Source: Solimonas sp. K1W22B-7 (GTDB lineage: Bacteria > Pseudomonadota > Gammaproteobacteria > Nevskiales > Nevskiaceae). From it: a DNA stretch of 64,000 nucleotides. The position numbers and the translations under genes are program-made. How positions within the stretch are numbered: position 1 is the first letter of the stretch; each line of letters begins with the position of its first letter. The stretch lies in assembly GCF_003428335.1 (NCBI RefSeq), contig NZ_CP031704.1, positions 3,906,001 to 3,970,000 of the forward strand. The letters run 5' to 3'. The notes beneath the pieces were generated by a model. The model ran no database searches and had not been told where the DNA came from. It was given only the letters and a program-made list of their open reading frames with translations. Of this stretch, positions 16,720 to 27,898 are shown piece by piece.

Positions 16720-18495
16720 TCAGTTGAGACGCGTGATGCGGTTCTGCGGCCCCGGCGCCAGCGGCGTCCTGGCCCTGAAGTAGTCCACCAGTGCATCGAT
16801 GTCCTGCGCGCCGCCAAGGCGCTCGCTGCCGCTGGCCAGCACGAAGAAGCGATCGCCGCCGGTGGCCAGGAAGCTGTTGACGGTCACGCGGTAGCTGGCG
16901 GCCGGGTCCACCGCGACGCCGTTGATGCGGATCGTGGCGGGGTCCACCTTGGCGCCCACCGCCGCGGCGTTGTCCCAGCTGTAGCTGAAACCCGCCGAGA
17001 TCTGGAGAAAGCGGCTCTGGCCGACCGCCGGGTTGTCGAACTGCTGCTCCAGCAGCGTGTCGATCTGGGCGCCGGTCAGCGTCATCGTCACCAGGCTGTT
17101 GCCGAAGGGCTGCACCGTGAAGGCCTCGCCGTAGGTCACTTCACCGGCCTTCTCGCCGCCGCTGATCTGGCTGGCGACAAAGTCGGCGCGGATGCCGCCC
17201 GGGTTCATGAAGGCCGCCACGGCATTGCCCTTGCCGGCGGCCCTGGTCGCCTCCAGCTGCGCGTCGGCGATGACATCGCCCAGCGCGCTTTCACCGGCGG
17301 TGTTGGCGGCGCGCGTCATGTCGCCGGTGATCGCGCCGATGAGCCGGTCCTGCAGCGGCTTGGTCAGCGTGTTGTAGCGCGCCACCAGCGCCTCCACCGC
17401 GGCGTCCGGCGTCACCGTGGGATAGCTCGACGGCTTGGGATTGGGCGCGGTGTTGTTGACCACCACCAGGTTCTTCGCATCGCTGGCGACGACATCGCCG
17501 CTGGCGGTGTCCAGCGTCAGGTCGATGGTGGTCAGGTAGCGGCCGTTGGCGCCGGCGCTGGTATAGGGCACTTCCTTGTCGTTCTTGAGCTTGCCCTTGC
17601 AGAGATAGGCCCAGTGCGTGTGACCGCTGACGACGGCGTCGATCTCGGCGTCCAGCTTCGGCAGGATCGCCAGCAGCTCGCCGTTGACCCCGGGGCAGGA
17701 CTTGTCGTTGAAGGCGCCGGTGGTGAAGGCGCCCTGGTGGATCAGCACGACGATGGCGCGCACGCCCTGCGCCTTGAGTTCCGCCACCGCGGCATTGGCC
17801 GCCTCGGCCTCGTCGCGGAACTCCAGGCCGGCGACGCCGGCGGGCGTGACGATGGTCGGGGTTTCCTTCAGCACCAGGCCGATGAAGCCGACCTTGAGCT
17901 TCTTGCCGCCGACGTCGAACTCCTTGGTGGCGTAGGCCGGGAACAGCGGCCGGGTGGTGGCGCTGTCGACGACGTTGGCCGCGAGGTATTTGTAGCTGGC
18001 GCCGGCGAAGCGGCCGTTCTGGCAGGTACCGCTGTCCTCCGGCTGGAAGCAGCCGCCGGCCTGCATGCGCTGGATCTCGGCCTTGCCCTTGTCGAACTCG
18101 TGGTTGCCGACCGAGGAGAACTCCAGGCCGGCGAGGTTCAGCGCCTCGATGGTCGGCTCGTCGCGGAACAGCGCGGAAACCAGCGGCGTGGCGCCGATCA
18201 GGTCGCCGGCGGCCACCACGACGTTGAGCGGATTTTTCGCCTTCTCCTGCGCCACCAGGGTCGCCAGCCAGGCCGCGCCGCCGCCCGGCAGCGCCACTGT
18301 CTTCGTCGGGTCACCCGGATCCGGCACGCTGGTGTTGCCCGGGGGGTTCAGCGTGCCATGGAAGTCGTTGAGGCCGATCAGCTTGATCGTGGCCTGGGCC
18401 GGCACCTCGGTGACCGGCTCCGCGCCGGAACCGTTGTCGTCGTCGCAGGCGGACAGGGACAGGGCGGCCAGGGCCGCGAACAGGAGAGCGCGCAT
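16720..18495 (-). CDS. 5'-nucleotidase/UshA-like lipoprotein
   Basis: 591 residues from the ATG at 18495 (AAGGA upstream). The lipobox LSLSAC gives Cys17, followed by Asp residues. N-terminal metallophosphoesterase domain: LIGLNDFHGTL (Asp44, His46), VVVAAGDLIGATP (Asp98), FSSVGNHEFDKG (Asn131-His132), VVLIHQG and DAVVSGHTHW. C-terminal 5'-nucleotidase domain: GESALGDVIADAQLEAT, FMNPGGIRADF, VTYGEAFTVQPFGNSLV. Such enzymes strip phosphate from nucleotides outside the inner membrane. Asp at position +2 of the mature lipoprotein could retain it in the inner membrane if the E. coli rule holds. Confidence 0.93.
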   Translation of the reverse strand: MRALLFAALAALSLSACDDDNGSGAEPVTEVPAQATIKLIGLNDFHGTLNPPGNTSVPDPGDPTKTVALPGGGAAWLATLVAQEKAKNPLNVVVAAGDLIGATPLVSALFRDEPTIEALNLAGLEFSSVGNHEFDKGKAEIQRMQAGGCFQPEDSGTCQNGRFAGASYKYLAANVVDSATTRPLFPAYATKEFDVGGKKLKVGFIGLVLKETPTIVTPAGVAGLEFRDEAEAANAAVAELKAQGVRAIVVLIHQGAFTTGAFNDKSCPGVNGELLAILPKLDAEIDAVVSGHTHWAYLCKGKLKNDKEVPYTSAGANGRYLTTIDLTLDTASGDVVASDAKNLVVVNNTAPNPKPSSYPTVTPDAAVEALVARYNTLTKPLQDRLIGAITGDMTRAANTAGESALGDVIADAQLEATRAAGKGNAVAAFMNPGGIRADFVASQISGGEKAGEVTYGEAFTVQPFGNSLVTMTLTGAQIDTLLEQQFDNPAVGQSRFLQISAGFSYSWDNAAAVGAKVDPATIRINGVAVDPAASYRVTVNSFLATGGDRFFVLASGSERLGGAQDIDALVDYFRARTPLAPGPQNRITRLN

Positions 18496-18550
18496 CGTGG
18501 AAATCCTTTTCGAAGATCGCAGGGAAGCTGTGCGGCAACATAGGCGCCGC

Positions 18551-18967
18551 ATGTTGCGCGCGGGTGTCCGATTCGTTGCAGCCGCCCTGATGCTCGCTGC
18601 CGCCGCCTGCCAGTCGCCGGAGCGCCAGCTGATGCGGCAACTCGAGCAAGGGCGCACATCGGTACTTCCCTGTGCCGAGCAACTCCACGACTCGGCCGAT
18701 GAGTTCCGCGACTGCATCCGCTACCGCGCCGGCCTGGCGCGGAACCCCGAGCAGCGCCTGGGTGCGCTGTTCTACGGCTGGGTGGTCGCGGACTCCGCGG
18801 CGATGTTCTCGGTGCCCGAGGCCGAACCGGTGGCTGCGCAGCTGGCGCGCGAGGCCGAGTCCCTGCGCCGGCAGCTGGCGATCGACGACGGGCCGCTGTG
18901 CCGCCTGGCCGAGGCCCCTTGCCCGCGCCTGCAGGCCCGGCGCGCCTCTGCCCTGAAGCCGGAGTAG
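18551..18967 (+). CDS. small lipoprotein of unknown function
   Basis: 138 residues. MLRAGVRFVAAALMLAAAACQSPE gives a clear lipoprotein signal with Cys20. The mature part has four further cysteines (LPCAEQL, FRDCIRY, GPLCRLAEAPC) and an AEPVAAQLAREAESLRRQL helix; no family recognised. It diverges from the nucleotidase gene with only 55 bp between the starts, so a shared promoter region is likely. Confidence 0.7.
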   Translation: MLRAGVRFVAAALMLAAAACQSPERQLMRQLEQGRTSVLPCAEQLHDSADEFRDCIRYRAGLARNPEQRLGALFYGWVVADSAAMFSVPEAEPVAAQLAREAESLRRQLAIDDGPLCRLAEAPCPRLQARRASALKPE

Positions 18968-19040
18968 GGAACCTGGGGGCGGAGTAGGGAACATGGGGCA
19001 GCCTGCTTTAGACTTCGTCACCCCCGAAGCCCGTCCCGCC

Positions 19041-19814
19041 ATGAAAATCGCCACCTGGAACGTCAACAGCCTGCGCGTCCGCCTGCCGCACCTGCTCGAC
19101 TGGCTCAAAGCCGCCGAACCGGACGTGGTCGGCATCCAGGAAACCAAGTGCGTCGACGAGCAGTTCCCCTTTGCGGCGCTGGAAGCGGCCGGCTATTTCG
19201 CGGTGCACAACGGCCAGAAGACCTATAACGGCGTGGCCCTGCTGTCGCGCCAGCCGATGACCGAGGTCTGCCGCGACATGCACTGCTTCGCCGACGAGCA
19301 GCGCCGGGTGATCGCGGCTACGGTCGACGGGGTGCGGGTGGTCAATGTCTATGTCGTCAACGGCCAGGCCGTGGGCAGCGAGAAGTACGACTACAAGCTG
19401 CGCTGGCTCGCCGGCCTGCGCCAGTACCTTGCCGAAGAAATTCAGAAATATCCGAGACTTGCGGTGACCGGCGATTACAACATCGCGCCCGCGCCGGAAG
19501 ACACCCATGACCCGGCGGTGTGGGAGGGCGGCATCCTCTGTTCCGAGCCGGAGCGCGCCTGCTTCCGCGGGTTGCTGGACCTGGGGTTGAAGGACAGCTT
19601 CCGGCTGTTCGACCACCCCCCGGGCACCTTCACCTGGTGGGACTACCGCCAGGCCGGCTTCCGCCGCAACCTGGGCCTGCGCATCGACCATATCCTGGCC
19701 TCGGAAGCCCTGGTGGCCGGCTGCAGCGGGGTCCAGGTCCACCTGGAACCCCGCCGGCTGGAACGTCCGTCGGACCACGCCCCGGTTGTGGCGGAATTCA
19801 CACTAGGAATGTGA
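19041..19814 (+). CDS. xthA: exodeoxyribonuclease III
   Basis: 257 residues from ATG 19041. All exonuclease III/AP endonuclease signatures are present: MKIATWNVNSLRVRL, VVGIQETKC, the metal/catalytic segment LAVTGDYNIAPAPED, TWWDYRQAGFRRNLGLRIDHIL and the terminal SDHAPVVAEF. It cuts at abasic sites in base-excision repair and degrades 3' ends of duplex DNA. An upstream in-frame start at 18993 would add sixteen unconserved residues and is rejected. Confidence 0.96.
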   Translation: MKIATWNVNSLRVRLPHLLDWLKAAEPDVVGIQETKCVDEQFPFAALEAAGYFAVHNGQKTYNGVALLSRQPMTEVCRDMHCFADEQRRVIAATVDGVRVVNVYVVNGQAVGSEKYDYKLRWLAGLRQYLAEEIQKYPRLAVTGDYNIAPAPEDTHDPAVWEGGILCSEPERACFRGLLDLGLKDSFRLFDHPPGTFTWWDYRQAGFRRNLGLRIDHILASEALVAGCSGVQVHLEPRRLERPSDHAPVVAEFTLGM

Positions 19815-19890
19815 GCCCCATCACATTTGCAGGGCCCCGTTAGAGGGCTATGATGGGGCCATGACAACCCCCCCTTGGGGGGAGGAGCCT

Positions 19891-20901
19891 ATGAGCCTGC
19901 TGCGTAAAAGGCGCAACCACTACGACGTCACCGACACCGTGAGGATCTCGCATCCAGACGAGGTCAGGGACGCTGTTTGCGGAATCATCGGCAGCCTGTA
20001 TCCCACGATGGACCTGCAGCCCCTGCACGAGGGCTTCGAGGTCTTCACCCAGCTCTATGCCGGCACCCTGCCGGGCTACCTGGGCTGCGACACCTGGTAC
20101 CACGACGCCCAGCACAGCATGGACTGCGCCCTGGCGATGGCGCGGTTGCTGGATGGCTACGAGCGCAATGTGCCGGCCGCCCAGCGCCTGGGCGAGCGCC
20201 GCACCCAGCTCGGCATCCTGATCGCGCTGTTCCACGACGCCGGCTACATCCGCAAGAGCAGCGACGCGGCCTGGAACGGCGCCGAATTCACGCTCAACCA
20301 CGTGCGCCGCAGCGGCGAGTTCCTGGCCGATTTCCTGCCGAAGGTCGGCTTCGCCGACGCGGTGGAACTGACGCGCCAGGTGGTGCACTTCACCGGCTAC
20401 GAAATCGCGCTGGACAAGATCCGCGTGCGCCATCCGAAGGACCGCATGCTGGGCTTCATGCTCGGCAGCGCCGACATCATCGCGCAGACCTCGGACCGCT
20501 GTTACCTGGAGAAGTGCAAGACCTACCTGTTCCGCGAGTTCGTGATCTGCGGCATGGCCGGCGCCGGCATTCCGGGCGGGCCCAAGGTCATGTACCCGCA
20601 GGTCGAGGACCTGCTGCGCAACACGCCGGAGTTCAACAGGAAGCTCTGGGAGGAGCGCCTCGACGGCTACTTCCAGGGCGTGTACCGCTACATGGACCAC
20701 CATTTCGGCGGCAGCAACCCCTACGTCGAGCAGATCGACGCGCACCTGCGCCTGATCCGGCGCCTGGGCAGGAGCGGCCGCTTCGACCGGCTGGCGCGAC
20801 GCCCGCAGGCGATCGCGGCCAAGGAACTGCGCGAGATCGCGGGGCTCAATCCGCCGCCGGCGTCGAAGAAACCGCGCAGCGAGATGCGGCGGGCGGCCTG
20901 A
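19891..20901 (+). CDS. HD-domain metal-dependent phosphohydrolase-like protein
   Basis: 336 residues from the ATG at 19891, favoured by GGAGGAG four bases upstream; an in-frame ATG at 19861 adds ten residues. HD-type metal motifs: TWYHDAQHSMDCALAMARLL, LIALFHDAGYIR, RQVVHFTGYE and MLGSADIIAQTSDRCYLEK. HD proteins usually hydrolyse phosphate esters, including cyclic dinucleotides; no HD-GYP motif is present. The 5' region has a C-run facing a G-run that could fold over the ribosome site. It stands alone; substrate unknown. Confidence 0.82.
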   Translation: MSLLRKRRNHYDVTDTVRISHPDEVRDAVCGIIGSLYPTMDLQPLHEGFEVFTQLYAGTLPGYLGCDTWYHDAQHSMDCALAMARLLDGYERNVPAAQRLGERRTQLGILIALFHDAGYIRKSSDAAWNGAEFTLNHVRRSGEFLADFLPKVGFADAVELTRQVVHFTGYEIALDKIRVRHPKDRMLGFMLGSADIIAQTSDRCYLEKCKTYLFREFVICGMAGAGIPGGPKVMYPQVEDLLRNTPEFNRKLWEERLDGYFQGVYRYMDHHFGGSNPYVEQIDAHLRLIRRLGRSGRFDRLARRPQAIAAKELREIAGLNPPPASKKPRSEMRRAA

Positions 20902-20920
20902 GGCCACCGCCAAAGCGTTT

Positions 20921-20997
20921 CAGTCCGCAAATACACGCAAATGAACGCGAATCCCGCGTTTTTCATTTGCGTTGATTCGCGTTCATTTGCGAACTGC
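20921..20997. repeat. inverted repeat, family D, second copy
   Basis: Begins CAGTCCGCAAATACACGCAA and ends in the near-complement GCGTTCATTTGCGAACTG, with AACGCGAATC sub-repeats inside. It lies between the convergent HD and ggt genes and may act as a bidirectional terminator. Confidence 0.8.
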
Positions 20998-21007
20998 CGG
21001 ATGTTTT

Positions 21008-22938
<1,931 letters not shown>

Positions 22939-23005
22939 TTACCCTCCCGGGCGTCGGGAAGTTCCCACCCTGCCTCCAATACCCGCGGAACCATGAACGG
23001 CAGCA

Positions 23006-23107
23006 GCGACTTGCTCGCGGCCGGGGGGGGCGCCCGGCTGTCGCCGGCATCCCTGAACTCAGGTACCGGGGGATCAAGCCCCAGGTCGCGAGCAAGCTCG
23101 CTCCTGC
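23006..23107. repeat. REP-like inverted pair, family A-related (GCGAGCAAGCTCGC type)
   Basis: GTCGCGAGCAAGCTCGCTCC at 23085 onward resembles common pseudomonad REP cores; a diverged inverted partner (CAGCGACTTGCTCGCGGCC) lies at about 23007-23025. It fills the gap between yfhL and the broken oxidoreductase gene. Confidence 0.6.
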
Positions 23108-23181
23108 AAGTGCTAGGCGCTGAGAATCATCTCCGCCGCCTTCTCCGCGATCATCGTCGTCGGTGCATTGGTGTTGGCACC

Positions 23182-24210
23182 GTGAGTTCACAAACCAAAT
23201 GCAACACCCTATTACGAGGGTGCTGCAATGGGACGCAAGAGCTTTGAGCAGTTTGGAATCGAGGAACGGTGTGAGATTTCCCGTCGGCGCCAAGCCGGGG
23301 AGTCGATCCGGCAAATTGCGGCAGCTCTGGATCGCGCGCCATCGAGCATTTCTCGGGAACTGAAGCGCAACACTGGCGCGACGGGCTACCAGAGCGTCTA
23401 TGCCGGCGAGCAAGCTCGGGCGCGCCGCTGGCAAGGTAGCCGGCTTCTGCGTGATGCCGAGCTGCAAGCCAGGGTTCTGGAGGGATTGCGCCGAGGCTGG
23501 TCTCCCGAGCAGGTATCGCGGCGGCTGGCTCAGCAGGATCTGCAGATCAGCTACGAGAGCATCTATCGCTTCATTGCCGCCCAGATCGCCCGGACCAACG
23601 ACTTTTCCTGGCGTCTCTATCTGCCCCGTGCCAAGAGCAAGCGCGGCTTCCGTGGCCGCAAGGGCGGCAGCCCGGCAGAGCACATCCAGCAGCGGGTTTC
23701 GATCGAAAAGCGCCCCAAGGCTGCGGCTGACCGGCGCCAGGCGGGACACTGGGAAGCCGACCTGATGCTCTTTGCGCGCTATGGCCAAGCCATCCTGACC
23801 CTGCATGAGCGAACGTCCCGGCTGACCGCCATCGTCCGCCAGCCCAGCAAGGCCGCTGCGCCGGTGGCGCAAACCCTCCAGGCCTTGCTGGCCCCACTGC
23901 CCCCAGCCCTGCGCCGCAGCATCACCTTCGACAACGGCACCGAATTCGCCTTGCACTACACCCTGCATCAGCCCCTGGGCTTGCAGACCTATTTCTGCGA
24001 TCCGCATTCCCCCTGGCAGAAGGGTGGCGTCGAGAATGCCAACGGGCGTTTGCGCCGCTGGCTACCCCGGGGAACCAACGTCGAAGACCTCTCACCAGAC
24101 CAACTCTTGCAGATCGCTCAGATCTACAATCACACGCCACGCAAGTGCCTCGGCTTCAAAACCCCTGCCGAGGTCTTCGCCAAAGTGTTGCATTTCAAAT
24201 GTGAATCCAC
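23182..24210. mobile_element. IS30-family insertion sequence (1029 bp)
   Basis: The ends are imperfect inverted repeats: left GTGAGTTCACA..CAAATGCAACAC, right (as complement) GTGGATTCACA..GAAATGCAACAC, about 26 bp. The flanks carry CC at 23180-23181 and 24211-24212, a 2-bp target duplication as IS30 elements make. Deleting element plus one CC restores the interrupted gene exactly in frame, which fixes the borders. Confidence 0.9.
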
Positions 24211-24232
24211 CCACCGATCAGCGTCGGCATGA
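23228..24232 (+). CDS. IS30-family DDE transposase
   Basis: 334 residues. N-terminal helix-turn-helix (RRRQAGESIRQIAAALDRAPSSISRELKRN) typical of IS30, followed by the DDE core: GHWEADLM (Asp), SITFDNGTEF (Asp) and PWQKGGVENANGRLRRWLP (Glu). Length is normal for the family (about 320-380). The frame runs past the inferred right end of the element: the last six residues (HRSASA) and the TGA stop are supplied by the host gene. It appears intact and could still be active. Confidence 0.93.
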   Translation: MGRKSFEQFGIEERCEISRRRQAGESIRQIAAALDRAPSSISRELKRNTGATGYQSVYAGEQARARRWQGSRLLRDAELQARVLEGLRRGWSPEQVSRRLAQQDLQISYESIYRFIAAQIARTNDFSWRLYLPRAKSKRGFRGRKGGSPAEHIQQRVSIEKRPKAAADRRQAGHWEADLMLFARYGQAILTLHERTSRLTAIVRQPSKAAAPVAQTLQALLAPLPPALRRSITFDNGTEFALHYTLHQPLGLQTYFCDPHSPWQKGGVENANGRLRRWLPRGTNVEDLSPDQLLQIAQIYNHTPRKCLGFKTPAEVFAKVLHFKCESTHRSASA

Positions 24233-25832
24233 CCGAGGCGTCCACCACGCGCAGCGCCTGGATGCCGCGCACGCGCAGCTGCGGGTCCACCACCGCCATG
24301 TCGTCGATACCCATCTTGCAGGTGCCCACCGGGTGATAGGTGGTCTCGGCCGCACGGCGCACCCAGGCGGCGATGTCGGCATCGCTCTGCACGGCCGGGC
24401 CGGGGCTCAGCTCCTCGCCGCGATGCGGATCGAGCGCGCGCTGGCGCAGCACCTCCCGCGTCAGCTTCACGCCCGCCACCAGCTTGTCGATGTCGCTCGG
24501 CTCGGCGAGATAGTTCGGATCGATGCGCGGCGGCGCCAGCGGGTCGGCACTGTTCAGGCCCACGCGGCCGCGCGACCGCGGGCGCAGGTCGTAGAGGTAG
24601 GCGATGTAGCCGTAGCGCTGGACCATCGGCGCAAGATTGAAGCCATGCGTCACGTTGGGAAACGGCCCGAAATGCCATTGCAGGTCCGGGATGCTCTCGG
24701 ACGGCGCCGACCTGAAGAAGCCGCCGGCTTCGGGGCCATTGCTGGTGAGCATGCCGCGCCGGCCGAACAGGTACTGGAACATGGCGACCAGCGAGGCCCA
24801 CAGCGAGGTCGGGTGGTAGGAGATGCCGGCGCGACTCCTGGCCTTGGTCTCCACGATCACCTCGAGATGATCCTGCAGGTTCTCGCCGACACCGGGCAGG
24901 TCCTGCTTCAGCGCGATGCCGTGCTTCTGCAGCTCTGCCCGCGGGCCGACGCCGGACAGCATCAGCAGATGCGGCGACTGGAAAGCGCCGGCCGCCAGGA
25001 TCACTTCACGCTGCGCGCGCAGCTCCTCATCGCGCCCGCCGCGGCGCAGCTTCACACCGACGGCGCGGCCGTTGTCGATCAGCACCTGCGTGACCTGCGT
25101 GCCGGTGAGGATGTGCAGGTTGCTGCGTGCACGCACCTCCGGCGTCAGGTAGGCACGCGCATTGCTGCAGCGCTGCCCGCCCTTCTGGAACACCTTGAAC
25201 TGCCCGGCCCCGGCCTGCTCGGCGCCGTTGAAGTCCTCGTTGCGGCGATGGCCGGCCTGCTCGGCGGCATCGACGAAGGCCGCGCTGAGCGGATTGGTAT
25301 AGCGCCGCTGCGTCACGTTCAGCGGGCCGCCCTGGCCGTGGAAGGGCCGGTCCTGCTCGGCCAGCGGGGCCTCGTAGTTCTCGGACTTGCGGAAGTAGGG
25401 CAGCACCTCGTCGTAGGACCAGCCGGCGCAGCCGAGCAAAGCCCAGTGGTCGTAGTCCCAGCGGTGGCCGCGGGTGCAGACCGTGGCATTGATGCTGCTG
25501 CAGCCACCCAGCACCTTGCCGCGCGGTTGGTAGGTGCGGCGCCCGCCCAGCTGCGGCTGCGGCTCGCTCCAGAACTTCCAGTTGGCGAACCAGCCGCGCA
25601 CCAGCGGCACCACGCCCAGCGGCATGTGGATCAGCGGATTGGTGTCATCCGGGCCGGCCTCGAGCAGGCAGACCTGGTGGCGGCCGTCGGCGGAAAGGCG
25701 ATTGGCGAGCACGCAGCCGGCGGAACCGCCGCCAACGATGATGTAGTCGTACATGTGTTTCCTCGGAGAACGCGATCTGGCGCCGCGCTTGGATCGATTT
25801 CGCCATCATGGAAGGCCCACCGCCCCCTGTAG

Positions 25833-26921
25833 ATGACGGCCGGGGACAAGGCATTGATAATTGTGGCCAGACCCGCCACCGTTCCCCGCATGCCCCCCGA
25901 GGAAACCCCGCGCAGCGTCATCAGCGCGAACCTGCTGACCCAGCTCGCGGTTTCGCGCGGCATGGACGTGGCCGACTGCCTGCGGGACACCGGCATCGAC
26001 GCCGCCACCCTGGCCGACCCCAGGAGCCAGATCAGCGCCGAGCAGGAGCTGCGACTGGTGCGCAACATCGTGCGCGAGCTCCGTCACCTGCCCGACCTGG
26101 GCCTGGACGCCGGCCTGCGCTACCATCTGGCGGTCTACGGCATCTGGGGTTTCGCCCTGGTCAGCAGCCCGACCTTCCGCAGCGCCGCCGACATCGCCAC
26201 GCGCTACCTGGACCTGTCCTACGCCTTCGTGCGCTTCCGCATGGAGCCGCGCGGCCGCGATATCGCCGTGGTGCTGGACGACAGCGGCATTCCCGAGGAT
26301 GTGCGGCGCTTCCTGCTGGACCGTGATTTCGCCGCACTGACCAACGCCGTGCGCGAGATGCGCCCCGGCGGCATCCCGCCGATGCGCGTGCAGTTCCGCG
26401 GCCCCCGCCCGGTCTATGCCGAGCGCTACGCCGAACTCTGCGGCCTGACGCCGCATTTCGATGCCGCCGAGAACTCGGTGCTGTATGCCGCCGCCGTGAT
26501 CGACACGCCGCTGCCGCAGGGCGACAGCCAGCTCGCGCGGCTGTGCCTGGAGCAGTGCCGGCAGATGCTGGCCGCACGCCAGGCCCGCGGCGGTGTCGCC
26601 GGCAAGGTGCGCGACCTGCTGCTGCATGCGCCCGGCGAGATGCCCGACATCCAGCGCATCGCCGACGCGCTGCACCTGTCGCCACGCAGCATGCGCCGGC
26701 GACTGGAGGAGGAAGGCACCTCGTTCCGCGAACTGCTCGACGAGGTGCGCCAGACCCTGGCCGAGGAAATGCTCAGCACCGGCCGCATCAAGCTCAGCGA
26801 GATCGCCCTGCGCCTGGGCTACGCCGAGCCGGCCAGCTTCATCCACGCCTTCAAGCGCTGGAAGGGCATGTCACCCTCGGCGTTCCGCGAGCAGCAGCTG
26901 GGACAGGCCCCGGATCAGTAG
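25833..26921 (+). CDS. AraC-family transcriptional regulator with arabinose-binding-type N-domain
   Basis: 362 residues from ATG 25833; the ATG at 25890 (MPPEETPRS) is a credible alternative because nothing like a ribosome site marks the first. N-terminal domain of the 'Arabinose_bd' (PF12625) type: VSRGMDVADCLRDTGIDAATL, YGIWGFALVSSPTFRSAADIA. C-terminal double HTH: MPDIQRIADALHLSPRSMRRRLEEEGTSF.. and IALRLGYAEPASFIHAFKRWKGMSPSAFR. It is divergent from the broken oxidoreductase gene by 78 bp, so it probably regulated that gene or the neighbouring crotonase. Confidence 0.9.
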   Translation: MTAGDKALIIVARPATVPRMPPEETPRSVISANLLTQLAVSRGMDVADCLRDTGIDAATLADPRSQISAEQELRLVRNIVRELRHLPDLGLDAGLRYHLAVYGIWGFALVSSPTFRSAADIATRYLDLSYAFVRFRMEPRGRDIAVVLDDSGIPEDVRRFLLDRDFAALTNAVREMRPGGIPPMRVQFRGPRPVYAERYAELCGLTPHFDAAENSVLYAAAVIDTPLPQGDSQLARLCLEQCRQMLAARQARGGVAGKVRDLLLHAPGEMPDIQRIADALHLSPRSMRRRLEEEGTSFRELLDEVRQTLAEEMLSTGRIKLSEIALRLGYAEPASFIHAFKRWKGMSPSAFREQQLGQAPDQ

Positions 26922-27718
26922 TCGCCCTGCCGCGGCTTGAACTCCGGCAGCTGCCTGGCCAGGCCGGCCTTCACCGCGATGCGCTGGTTCTTCGTGCGGA
27001 ACATGCGCAGCTGGAACTTGCGCTCCAGCCCCAGCGCCTTGTTCTCGCTGCAGAGCCAGTTGGCGTTGAGCAGCTGCTTGCCCGCCGCCACCGCGTCCGG
27101 CGACTTGGCCGCGATCTCGCGCGCCAGCGCCAGCGCCTCGGCCTTGGGGTCCGCCGCCAGGCGCGTCACCAGGCCCAGGGCCTGCGCCTCCGTGCCGGCG
27201 ACGACGCGCCCCGTGAGCGTCAGCTCCTTGGCCACGTCGATCGGCATGAGTTCACGCAGCAGCACGGTGCCGGACATGTCCGGGATCAGGCCCCACTTCA
27301 CTTCCATCACCGACAGCTTCGATTCCGGCGTGGCGATGCGGATGTCCGCGCCCAGCGCGATCTGCAGCCCGCCGCCGAAGCAGTTGCCATGGATCGCCGC
27401 GATCACCGGTACCTGCAGGTCACGCCAGCACAGGCTGACGTCCTGGAAGATGTTGCGCTTCTTCACGCCGAAGGTGGCGAAGTGCTTGAAGAACTTCGGC
27501 AGGCTGGAAAACGCACTGGCCACGTCCAGCCCCGAGCAGAACGACGGCCCGTTGCCCTGCAGCACCACCGCGCGCACCGAGCGGTCGGCGCGGATCGTCC
27601 TGGCCGCTTCCACCAGCGCCTGGATCAGGGCGATGTCGAGGGCGTTGTGCTTCTCGGGTCGGTTGAGGCCGACGGTGGCGATGCCATCGGCAATATCGAG
27701 CGTGACACGGTCGGTCAT
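26915..27718 (-). CDS. crotonase (enoyl-CoA hydratase/isomerase) family protein
   Basis: 267 residues from ATG 27718. Crotonase motifs: ATVGLNRPEKHNALD, GNGPSFCSGLDVAS (oxyanion hole), AIHGNCFGGGLQIALGADIRIA (second oxyanion hole) and KLSVMEVKWGLIPDMSG. The first catalytic glutamate of true hydratases (GGGxE) is Gln here, while the second (MEVKWG) is kept, so hydration is doubtful and an isomerase or other CoA-ester reaction is likely. It is convergent with the araC-type gene, the two overlapping by seven bases. A longer start at 27757 is possible. Confidence 0.88.
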   Translation of the reverse strand: MTDRVTLDIADGIATVGLNRPEKHNALDIALIQALVEAARTIRADRSVRAVVLQGNGPSFCSGLDVASAFSSLPKFFKHFATFGVKKRNIFQDVSLCWRDLQVPVIAAIHGNCFGGGLQIALGADIRIATPESKLSVMEVKWGLIPDMSGTVLLRELMPIDVAKELTLTGRVVAGTEAQALGLVTRLAADPKAEALALAREIAAKSPDAVAAGKQLLNANWLCSENKALGLERKFQLRMFRTKNQRIAVKAGLARQLPEFKPRQGDY

Positions 27719-27898
27719 GGGAGGGTCCAGGGTCTGAAAGGGGTTGATGGCGGGCATGCTGCCGGGTTGCGGGGGGAAATGGAATCGCCCGTCTGCCAAG
27801 GCTTTGATCGAATTGGGCCGCCAGCGCTTTCAAGCCCAAGAGTCGAGCCCAATATGCCCGACAGCAACCCTTCGCCCTTCCTTCTGCCTAGCTACCGC

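Larger units (their letters stand above)
23113..25754 (-). pseudogene. GMC-family (choline dehydrogenase-like) oxidoreductase, split by IS30 element
   Basis: From the ATG at 25754 the frame runs with the FAD-binding start MYDYIIVGGGSAGCVLANRL, RGKVLGGCSSINATVCTRG, LAAGAFQSPHLLMLSGVGP, LPGVGENLQDHLEV and the catalytic-His segment TYHPVGTCKMG, up to VVDASVMPTLIGG. There the IS30 element enters and the frame stops six bases inside it region (stop at 24195-24197). The missing C-terminus lies on the other side of the element: ANTNAPTTMIAEKAAEMILSA then TAG at 23113-23115. The two parts join to 537 codons. The lost tail holds the conserved second active-site residue region (NTNAPT), so the truncated product is probably inactive. 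Confidence 0.92.

Noticed and set aside
24024-25832. 602-codon open frame on the plus strand
   Set aside because: Antisense to the GMC oxidoreductase; composition is His/Arg/Gln-rich with no domain.
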